Below are positions 15,941 to 22,350 of a stretch of DNA of 64,000 nucleotides, one piece after another. A program made the translations under genes and the position numbers. The notes under the pieces were generated by a model, which was given only the letters and a program-made list of their open reading frames with translations, ran no database searches and was not told the DNA's origin. Each line of letters opens with the position of its first letter. Position 1 is the stretch's first letter. Origin of the DNA: Streptomyces sp. B21-083. GTDB lineage: Bacteria > Actinomycetota > Actinomycetes > Streptomycetales > Streptomycetaceae. The DNA lies in assembly GCF_036898825.1 (NCBI RefSeq), contig NZ_JARUND010000004.1:1-64000 (forward strand), given 5' to 3'.

Positions 15941-16816
15941 ATGTCTGCCTACGAGCAACCCCCGCTCGATCTCGGCGCCGTCTGCCAGCGGTGGAAGCAC
16001 CGTCGGCACAGCTGGAGGCCGACCAGCGAGGGCGGGTTCGACCCCGCCCGCTACCGCGTCCGCGAGATGCCGAACGAACTGGTCCACACGGCGAAGGCCT
16101 TCGTGCGCGCCCACCACTACAGCGGCTCGTGGCCCGCCGTGCGCTTCGCCTACGGCCTCATCGACACCGCCGCGCCCCCGGAGAACAGCCTGGTGGGGGT
16201 GCTCACCCTGGGCATCCCGACCCAAGTCGCCGTGCTCACTTCGGTGTTCGGCCGGCTCACCCCGTACGAGGAGAGCTTGGAGTTGAACCGGCTGGTGCTG
16301 CTCGACGAGATCCCGGCGAACGCGGAGACGTGGGCGCAGGCGTGCGCCTTCCGCCTGGCGGCCGCCCGCGGAGTCCGCGGGATCATCGCGCACAGCGACC
16401 CCGAGCCCAGGACGCGCCTCACCGCCCACGGCCCCGAGCTGATCTTTCCCGGTCACTACGGGACGATCTACCAGGCCAAGGGGATGGACTACCTGGGCAA
16501 GACGCGCCCGCGGCGCCTGACCATGCTGCCCAACGGCTCGGTCCTTCACGACCGCGCGATGTCCAAGGTCCGCAACGGCGAGCGCGGCCGCGACGGAGTC
16601 GAGCGGCGTCTGGTCGCCCTCGGCGCTCGCCCCCGTGACGAGGGCGAGCCCGGCCGGGGGTGGCTGGAGGAGGCCCTGCAGGCCGTCGGCGCCAGGGTCG
16701 TACCTCACGGGGGCAACCACAAGTACGCCGCCTGCATCGGGCCGCGCACCGGCCGCCGGCTCACCGCCACCTCCTACCCGTACCCGAAGGCCGACCAAGG
16801 GGGTGCGGCCGCATGA
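15941..16816 (+). CDS. Mom-like adenine modification protein (GNAT fold)
   Basis: 291 aa from ATG 15941, after GAGGGAACACCCTG. It matches the Mom family of phage Mu type: AFVRAHHYSGSWPAVRFAYG, LVGVLTLGIPTQVAVLTSVF, the core LELNRLVLLDEIPANAETWA, IIAHSDPEPR and HYGTIYQAKGMDYLG. Mom proteins carry out a SAM-independent N6 modification of adenine (methylcarbamoyl/acetamido) that blocks many restriction enzymes. The C-terminal ~70 residues (RGRDGVERRLVALGARPRDE onward) are a basic extension. Its last bases overlap the start of the PP-loop ATPase gene (ATGA, 16813-16816), so the two are coupled. Confidence 0.75.
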   Translation: MSAYEQPPLDLGAVCQRWKHRRHSWRPTSEGGFDPARYRVREMPNELVHTAKAFVRAHHYSGSWPAVRFAYGLIDTAAPPENSLVGVLTLGIPTQVAVLTSVFGRLTPYEESLELNRLVLLDEIPANAETWAQACAFRLAAARGVRGIIAHSDPEPRTRLTAHGPELIFPGHYGTIYQAKGMDYLGKTRPRRLTMLPNGSVLHDRAMSKVRNGERGRDGVERRLVALGARPRDEGEPGRGWLEEALQAVGARVVPHGGNHKYAACIGPRTGRRLTATSYPYPKADQGGAAA

Positions 16817-17994
16817 GCGCCGTATCCCGCACCGGCGGCGAGGATGTCGAGCTGGTCATCAACTGGGGCCTGGGCGTCGACTCGACCGCGTACTTGGTGA
16901 AGGTGCTGGAGGACCCGTCCGCCCACGGAGTCGATCTGGCCCGCACCATGGTGCTGCACGAGCTCACCGGGGACGAGTGGCCGGCCACCCGCGCCCACGC
17001 CGCTCAGTACGTGCTGCCGCTCCTGCGCGAGCACCGGGTCCGGCTCGTTCAAGTCGCCCGGGCCAGCCGCTCGTTGGAGATCGCGGTCATGGACGACTCC
17101 CGCCAGCCCGAACGGATCATCGAGCGCGGGCCCTGGGCATTGTGGGACGAGTACGAGACAGGCGGCACCGTTCCCCAGCAGGGCGGCATTCGGCTCTGCA
17201 GCTTGCATGCCAAGGGCGAGGTCGGCGACGCGCTGATCGCCCAGGAGATCGGCGACCGGCCGTTCCGGCAAGTGATGGGGTTCAACGCCGACGAGGTCAG
17301 CCGCAGCCGCCGGGACGAGGTCGCAAGCAAGAACCCGCTGCGCCAGGGCGTGTACCCCTTGATCGAATGGGGGTGGGGGCGCGAGCGGTGCGAAGCGTTC
17401 CTTTACGAGCGGTTCGGGGTGCGGTGGGAGAAGAGCTACTGCAGCTTCTGTTGTTTTCCGGTGTCGATGGGGGCCATGGACGCGCACCTGGACCGGATGC
17501 GTGCCCATCCGGACATCGCCGGACGGGTGCTGCGCCTTGAGTACACCTCGGTCAGTCTCAACCCCAAGGCGAAGCTGTTCGGCCGGCGCAGTCTGCTGGA
17601 GCAGTTCGACCCCGGCCGGGCCGCCGACCGGCCCGTGCTCGCCGCGTTCGAGGAGGAGCTCACCTGCCCGTGGGCGCTGTACCACGTGCGGCGGATCCTG
17701 CCCGTCGCGAAGGCGGACCCGACCCGGCGCGGGCGGGCGATGCGCTCGGTGGAACAGGTCGACGTTGGCCGGGCATCCGCTCTCGGCCGGAAACTGCAGA
17801 GCGTCTCGGAACGGCACGGGATCCCGGTCGAGGTCGACGAGCGCTACGGGCGGGTGCGTGCGTGGGTCCAACGGCGCGGGCCGGCGCTTCCGACCGTGGA
17901 GGAGCTGATGGTCACCGCCCCGTTCCAGGTCCGGGACAAGAAGGTGCCGCACTTCGAACGGAAGTGGGCCGCGCACCGCCGCAGCCGGTCGTGA
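16813..17994 (+). CDS. PP-loop ATPase, PAPS-reductase-like
   Basis: 393 aa. The N-terminal nucleotide loop is INWGLGVDSTAYLVKVLED (normally SGGxDS; here the first Ser/Gly are altered). Cys-containing motifs follow (RLCSLHAKGEVG, then SYCSFCCFPVSMGAMD) with GFNADEVSRSRRDEV between, as in PAPS reductase/QueC-like enzymes, which adenylate a substrate at the cost of ATP. The C-terminal ~120 residues are basic. Four-base overlap with the Mom-like gene implies a joint role, perhaps making or loading a modification precursor; that is inference. A transcription restart (promoter at 18017) follows its stop. Confidence 0.7.
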   Translation: MSAVSRTGGEDVELVINWGLGVDSTAYLVKVLEDPSAHGVDLARTMVLHELTGDEWPATRAHAAQYVLPLLREHRVRLVQVARASRSLEIAVMDDSRQPERIIERGPWALWDEYETGGTVPQQGGIRLCSLHAKGEVGDALIAQEIGDRPFRQVMGFNADEVSRSRRDEVASKNPLRQGVYPLIEWGWGRERCEAFLYERFGVRWEKSYCSFCCFPVSMGAMDAHLDRMRAHPDIAGRVLRLEYTSVSLNPKAKLFGRRSLLEQFDPGRAADRPVLAAFEEELTCPWALYHVRRILPVAKADPTRRGRAMRSVEQVDVGRASALGRKLQSVSERHGIPVEVDERYGRVRAWVQRRGPALPTVEELMVTAPFQVRDKKVPHFERKWAAHRRSRS

Positions 17995-18016
17995 CGTGTT
18001 CTGCGGGCCGGCGAGA

Positions 18017-18045
18017 TTGACAGCCACCCATCAAGAGCGTCATAT
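18017..18045 (+). promoter_or_regulatory. Promoter with TCATATTGATT box
   Basis: Consensus -35 TTGACA (18017-18022), 17 bases, TCATAT (18040-18045) followed by TGATTACG. The AAGAGCG before and TGATT after align with the four other boxes. A CGGCAA without a good stem follows at 18062. Confidence 0.55.
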
Positions 18046-18105
18046 TGATTACGTGACACCTGCGGCAAAAGCGGTGGGCGGCGGAAGGCACCCCCTCGCG
18101 AGGGT

Positions 18106-18130
18106 GTCGGCCCAGGGCGGCAACCCCGAC
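18106..18130 (+). promoter_or_regulatory. CGGCAA-loop leader hairpin 8 (bulged)
   Basis: Loop CGGCAA (18118-18123) closed by two to three G-C pairs, with an outer GTCGG/CCGAC stem separated by a one-sided bulge. CTTCACCAACTCG follows. It is 116 bases before ATG 18246, longer than in the other cases. Confidence 0.5.
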
Positions 18131-18245
18131 CGAACGTCCCGCCGACCACCTTCACCAACTCGACTCGCCCACCGGCGCGTGAGCGCCGAAGGACCAAGAG
18201 GAGCAGGCCCTCAGTATAGGGCCGCGATCCGAACCGGAGAGTGCA

Positions 18246-19175
18246 ATGTCCAAGGCCCTGAACCCGCAGCGTCGCGTCGTCGGCGACCGTTCCGTGGTCA
18301 ACCGCGACTGGATCCGCGAGTTCTCCGGCGCCAGCGTCGGCACCGCGGCCCGCTGGTACAAGGTGCGCCTCGAGCAGCCCAAGGAGCACCGTCACCCGGA
18401 GAAGGAGCGCATCGAGGGAGCCGACTTCTACGACGAGCGGCAGTTCCGCGACTTCTACACCTGGTTCCAGCAGGAGAAGGCGAACAAGGTCCTCAAGGCC
18501 GCCCCCGAGCTGCACCAGGCCGCCCCGGAGGGCGTCGTCTCCATCAACACGGCCGCCAAGTGGCTTGGCTTCAACGGAGCCTCGGCAATCCGCAAGTACC
18601 TGAAAGACAACCCCGAGTACTTCCCGAAGCCTCTCGCTGAGCCGGTCGAGGGCCCGACCGGCCGCATGATTCCCGGCTTCCTTGTCGGCGACCTGCAGGA
18701 CTTCGACCGCAGGCGCACCGGGGACAAGCTCGGCAAGGCCGGCCGCCGTCCCGGGCCCCAGGCCGACGCGGCCGTCGGCCGGCCCTCCGCCCTCGAGGAG
18801 GCCCTCGCGGCCGAGCTGAGCGCCCACACAGGCGGTGAGCCGCTCACCGCCACGCAGCTCGCCGAGCAGTACGCCGCCGAGGCGATCAACCGTGACGGCT
18901 ACCACCCGGGGCTGGCCGCGGAGCTCAGCGTGCAGCACGGCGGGCCGCAGAGATCCTGGGAGTACGTCGTACGCACCGCCCTCGAGCACCGCCCCGCGGT
19001 CACGCCAGCCCGCTCGGAAGCCGACCGGCGGGCGGCCGTCGCCCTGGCCGCCCTGCGCGAGCGCGGCGACATCCGGGGACTCGCCGCCTCCCTCGCCCGC
19101 GAGCACGGAGGCAGCCCCGACGTCTGGTCGCGCGCGGTGAACGCGGCACGCGGGATCGCCGACCCCACCACCTGA
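18246..19175 (+). CDS. Putative helix-turn-helix DNA-binding protein (309 aa)
   Basis: ATG 18246 follows CCGGAGAGTGCA. The N-terminal half contains two segments that read like helix-turn-helix/excisionase units (NRDWIREFSGASVGTAARWY; SINTAAKWLGFNGASAIRKY with YLKDNPEYFPKP). The C-terminal half has two similar helical segments (YHPGLAAELSVQHGG and IRGLAASLAREHGGS), suggesting an internal repeat. No exact family is assigned. Its leader is long (about 200 bases) with its own promoter and a CGGCAA element, so it may be a regulator of this block; that is inference. Confidence 0.65.
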   Translation: MSKALNPQRRVVGDRSVVNRDWIREFSGASVGTAARWYKVRLEQPKEHRHPEKERIEGADFYDERQFRDFYTWFQQEKANKVLKAAPELHQAAPEGVVSINTAAKWLGFNGASAIRKYLKDNPEYFPKPLAEPVEGPTGRMIPGFLVGDLQDFDRRRTGDKLGKAGRRPGPQADAAVGRPSALEEALAAELSAHTGGEPLTATQLAEQYAAEAINRDGYHPGLAAELSVQHGGPQRSWEYVVRTALEHRPAVTPARSEADRRAAVALAALRERGDIRGLAASLAREHGGSPDVWSRAVNAARGIADPTT

Positions 19176-19202
19176 ACGCTCCCACCAGCCGGAGGATCCC
19201 CC

Positions 19203-19463
19203 ATGCCCAGCTATCAGCTCCGCGACACCGCCACCCGCCGGCTCCTCGCCAGCGGCCTGGCCGACTACGCCGCGGCCGAGGCCGCGGCGGACCGCCTCGA
19301 CGACGAACTGGAACGCGACCTCGCGGCCAACGGCGAAGGCGCCGGGCGCATCCGGCTGCGCCTCGACGTCGAGAAGGTCACCGCCGGCAGCACCGAGGCC
19401 GTCGGACACCACGTGCTCCTCCTGGGCGTCAACGACCTGGCCGACCCCCTGCCCGCGCTGTAG
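19203..19463 (+). CDS. Small acidic hypothetical protein (86 aa)
   Basis: ATG 19203 follows CCGGAGGATCCCCC, a strong ribosome site, 27 bases after the previous stop. The protein is short, acidic and Ala-rich (AAAEAAADRLDDELERDLAA) with a hydrophobic C-terminus (HHVLLLGVNDLADPLPAL). No family is recognised. It is probably cotranscribed with the gene at 18246. Confidence 0.6.
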   Translation: MPSYQLRDTATRRLLASGLADYAAAEAAADRLDDELERDLAANGEGAGRIRLRLDVEKVTAGSTEAVGHHVLLLGVNDLADPLPAL

Positions 19464-19622
19464 CCGACAGCGCTTGCCCACGAACCGCGATACGACGATC
19501 GAACACCGGGTGCCTCGCTCCCACACGCTGCGCCGCGCTGCCTCCCGGCTCAGGCGGGCTCCCGACGGCCGCCGTCAGGACGATCGCCGAACACGGACGC
19601 AGGCTGGGCAGATAGCCTGCGG

Positions 19623-19997
19623 TCACATCTCGTCGGGGAGCATCAAGGTCATGACGGGCTCGCCCGAATCGCCGGGCTCCGTGATGGCGATGAGCCGGTC
19701 GGCGCCAGTGGGCTCCTGCCCGGAGGGCAATTCCCCGGCTGGCACAACGAAACAGATCTCGTCCGCGGGCGAGGCTTCGACAGCCCTTGCCACGGCGGAC
19801 AGCACCGTCCTCAGCCGCCCAGCCTCGCCACCATCGTTACCTGCCACGAATTCCTGCCGCGCGCCTGCAGTGATGATCAGCGGCATCTCGATGCCAGCGG
19901 CCGAGGCGGCCGCGGGCGGGACCTCGATGAAGGTGCCGTCCTCGAAGGCCTCTGCCCGCGTGTAGGAGAAAACCTCGGGCCCGTATTCATCATCCAT
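19623..19997 (-). CDS. DUF6573-family protein (124 aa)
   Basis: It shows the family pattern: FSYTRAEAFEDGTFIEVP at the N-terminus, MPLIITAGARQEF, and a C-terminal ITEPGDSGEPVMTLMLPDEM. It is a stand-alone version of the C-terminal domain of the 410-aa protein at 7737-8969 (compare IGPGDHGEPVITIMQPDED). It lies on the minus strand inside an otherwise plus-strand block, tail to tail with the gene at 19203. No clear ribosome site precedes ATG 19997. It is the only gene of the block with no CGGCAA leader on its own strand. Confidence 0.7.
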   Translation of the reverse strand: MDDEYGPEVFSYTRAEAFEDGTFIEVPPAAASAAGIEMPLIITAGARQEFVAGNDGGEAGRLRTVLSAVARAVEASPADEICFVVPAGELPSGQEPTGADRLIAITEPGDSGEPVMTLMLPDEM

Positions 19998-20240
19998 GTC
20001 ACATGCCCCGATCCATCAACTCTCGCCTGTCCAGCGTCCTGTTGAGCTTGCCGTCCTTGCCCCACGACCGCTGTCCCTCGTTCGAGTGACTACACCGTGC
20101 CCGGTCACAACCACAGGGCCTCAGAGGTCTCGCGGTCCCACATACACGCCGATCGGTTGTCCCGGCAACCAGCCGGATCACGGGCTCGCGGCCGCGGCGC
20201 GGGCGGGGCTGTGACCTGCGCAGCCTTCCCCAAAAAGAGG

Positions 20241-20268
20241 TTGCACCATCCCCGGAAAGGTGTATAAT
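20241..20268 (+). promoter_or_regulatory. Promoter with TATAATTGATT box
   Basis: TTGCAC (20241-20246), 16 bases, TATAAT (20263-20268), then TGATTTCA. GGAAAGGTG upstream matches the flank at the other boxes. The hairpin at 20279 lies at the predicted transcript start. Confidence 0.65.
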
Positions 20269-20278
20269 TGATTTCACA

Positions 20279-20298
20279 TTCCAGGCGGCAAATTGGAA
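20279..20298 (+). promoter_or_regulatory. CGGCAA-loop leader hairpin 9
   Basis: TTCCA/TGGAA stem plus a G-T wobble, with a G-A mismatch next to the loop CGGCAA (20286-20291). It is 27 bases before GTG 20325 and is the only AT-containing stem closed by a mismatch. Confidence 0.65.
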
Positions 20299-20324
20299 CG
20301 GTCACCAGCGACTCAGGAGCAGCC

Positions 20325-21170
20325 GTGATCACATTGCCTCTTACCCCCGAACAGCGCACCGTTTACTGGACAGTGACTGTCCACGACACGTACGGGTCCG
20401 CGCACCAGTCGACCGGCCTGCACGCATCGGCCGTTCGCCAGCAGTGCGACTTCTGGACTGCGAAGCCGTCGACAGCCCGCATGGAACTGACCGAGCACAC
20501 ACTCGTTCAGGCCCGCACGATCACCACCTTCGAGGACCTGCCGGGCGAGGGCGAAGCAACGCCGCTGCTGGATCTCCCGGCCGACGCACACCAGGTGAAG
20601 CGGTTCTTCAGGTTCACCCGCGCTCGTGATGACGGTTCCCTGACCGGCTTCGGCCCGGCCGTTCTGCGCACCGGCGACGACGTCCGCCGCTTCTACAAAT
20701 GGACCGTCAGCACCCAGGACCGCGCCCAGGCCGTCCACGTCGACGTCTCCACCCTCCGGGTCCTCACGCTCACTCACCTCACCCGGGGGATCCAGCTCGC
20801 CGACCTGCCCGACGACTTCACCGGCTCGCTCATGGGCCAGCTGGAAACGGAAGGCCTGTGCTGGGTCCCCGTCCACGGGCACACCGGGACGTGCCTGCGC
20901 GTCCGCTTGGCCGACGGCTCGGAGATCACCATCAGCCCTGCGGCCGCCGACGGGCGCGAGGCCGGCTCCCAGCACGCGGTCGGCGCACTCGGCGGCTGGC
21001 TCGCCGTGTGGGGCGACGCCAGCGACGCCGTCGCCGAGGTCTACCGCTCCCGCCCGGGCCTGACGCGTGCCGCGAACACCGCGGCTCTGGCGGACTCGGT
21101 ACTCAAGTGCGCCCGCAAGCACGGCGGTGGGCCCATCCTCCGGGACAAACCCCGGCAGCCCCACGCCTGA
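20325..21170 (+). CDS. Hypothetical protein (281 aa)
   Basis: GTG 20325 follows CAGGAGCAGCC. A TTG at 20268 is in frame but falls inside the promoter box. The protein looks globular: MELTEHTLVQARTITTFEDL, DDVRRFYKWTVSTQDRAQAV, GTCLRVRLADGSEITISPAA and a helical C-terminus. There is no membrane segment, and no family is recognised. It has its own promoter and CGGCAA leader, and the next gene has a separate very long hairpin, so the two may be expressed at different levels. Confidence 0.65.
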   Translation: MITLPLTPEQRTVYWTVTVHDTYGSAHQSTGLHASAVRQQCDFWTAKPSTARMELTEHTLVQARTITTFEDLPGEGEATPLLDLPADAHQVKRFFRFTRARDDGSLTGFGPAVLRTGDDVRRFYKWTVSTQDRAQAVHVDVSTLRVLTLTHLTRGIQLADLPDDFTGSLMGQLETEGLCWVPVHGHTGTCLRVRLADGSEITISPAAADGREAGSQHAVGALGGWLAVWGDASDAVAEVYRSRPGLTRAANTAALADSVLKCARKHGGGPILRDKPRQPHA

Positions 21171-21190
21171 GGCGCCAGTTCGGTCCTCCC

Positions 21191-21226
21191 CCTGTCGGCC
21201 GGGCGCGGCAACGCCCGGCCGACAGG
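21191..21226 (+). promoter_or_regulatory. CGGCAA-loop leader hairpin 10 (15-bp stem)
   Basis: 15-bp perfect stem (21191-21205 with 21212-21226) around CGGCAA (21206-21211), the strongest of the set, followed by CCACCAACTCAGCTCGC and ribosome site AAGGAG, 32 bases before ATG 21258. Its upper stem is GGCCGGGCG/CGCCCGGCC. Confidence 0.85.
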
Positions 21227-21257
21227 CCACCAACTCAGCTCGCAAGGAGACGTCCTC

Positions 21258-22349
21258 ATGAGCCGCGACCTGCAGCTCGGTCTGTTCCCCACCGAACCGG
21301 TAGCCGACCCCCTGCCGGACCTCGTCCCGGACGAGGTCGACATCTACATCCTCAATCTCTCCGGCGGGAAGGACGGCCCCCGCGCCGCCGCCCTGGCTCT
21401 GGACGCCGCGCGCGCCGCCGGCGTCGAAGACCGGGTCTACACCATCCACGCCAGTCTCGGTCCCTTGGAGTGGCCCGCTGTCACCGTCGACGGCGTCCGC
21501 TACCCCGGCAGCAGCGAACTGGCGGCCCTCCACAGCCGGGCCCTGGGGGTGCCTCCCGAGCGGCACATCGAGGTCCGCCGGAGTCGTGACCTGGAGGGCG
21601 AGCGCGTCCCCTACGACCTGCTGACCTACATCGCCGAGCGCGGTGACTGGCCGTGGAAGGGGGTGCTCCCCTGCCGGAGCGACTGGAAGACCGGCCTCAT
21701 CTACGGCGCTTTCAGCTCCATGGTCCGGGCCCGCAAGAGGGAGCTCGGCCGTCCGGTGGTCTGCGCGAACGTCCTGGGGATCAGGGCGGACGAGAGCCCG
21801 GACCGCAAGAAGCGGCCCGCGCTCCGGACAACGACGGACAATACGGCCCGTGTCGTGCACGAGTGGTCCCCCGCCCACCAGGTGACCACCCAGGAGGTCA
21901 AGGACTGGACGGACGAGCAGGGTCTTCCTCACCAGTGGTGCTACGACTCCCACCCCGGGGCGGGAGATTGGAAGGGATCCAGCCGCTGCTCCTGCTCGCT
22001 GTGCGTCCTCGCCAACCGGCGGGACCTGCTGCTCGCCGTGCAGCGCCGGCCGCGGCTGGCGGAGCTGTACGCCCTCGTCGAGCGGGTGCGGGGGGTCCCC
22101 TTCAACCCCAACACGAGCATGGCCGAGTTGATCGAACGGGCCGCCCGCCCCGGAGCACCTGATCCGGGGGTGGTCACCGAGGACGAAGGACCCGAGTTCG
22201 ACGCTCTGGAGAGCGCCGTCCAGGCCGCGCTGAAGAAGCCTGCCAAGCGGGCCCGCTACGTCCGCCCCGTACCCGCGGGAGATGCCCTGCCCGGCTGCTG
22301 CAACGGCTGCGCGGCCGGCGGTGCCGCCGGGCCGGACCAGGAGGTGTGA
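21258..22349 (+). CDS. PAPS-reductase-family PP-loop protein
   Basis: 363 aa from ATG 21258 after GCAAGGAGACG. The PP-loop reads LNLSGGKDGPRAAALAL, i.e. SGGKD followed by Gly instead of the usual Ser. Other family marks are GIRADESPDRKKRP, CRSDWKTG and a Cys cluster SSRCSCSLCVLANRRDLLLA; a second Cys group closes the protein (GCCNGCAAGG). Such proteins are common near DNA-modification genes in phages and mobile elements, and DndC is the best-studied example, but other Dnd genes are absent here. It lies one base upstream of the cytosine methyltransferase gene, so the two form a unit. Confidence 0.75.
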   Translation: MSRDLQLGLFPTEPVADPLPDLVPDEVDIYILNLSGGKDGPRAAALALDAARAAGVEDRVYTIHASLGPLEWPAVTVDGVRYPGSSELAALHSRALGVPPERHIEVRRSRDLEGERVPYDLLTYIAERGDWPWKGVLPCRSDWKTGLIYGAFSSMVRARKRELGRPVVCANVLGIRADESPDRKKRPALRTTTDNTARVVHEWSPAHQVTTQEVKDWTDEQGLPHQWCYDSHPGAGDWKGSSRCSCSLCVLANRRDLLLAVQRRPRLAELYALVERVRGVPFNPNTSMAELIERAARPGAPDPGVVTEDEGPEFDALESAVQAALKKPAKRARYVRPVPAGDALPGCCNGCAAGGAAGPDQEV

Positions 22350-22350
22350 C

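Noticed and set aside
18062..18067. CGGCAA just after the promoter box at 18040
   Set aside because: There is no stable stem directly around it (only CACC/GGTG at a distance). The bulged hairpin at 18106 is the better family member for this gene.
21258..22349. Assignment as DndC of a phosphorothioation system
   Set aside because: The PP-loop and Cys motifs fit the wider PAPS-reductase family, but no dndA, B, D or E is nearby.
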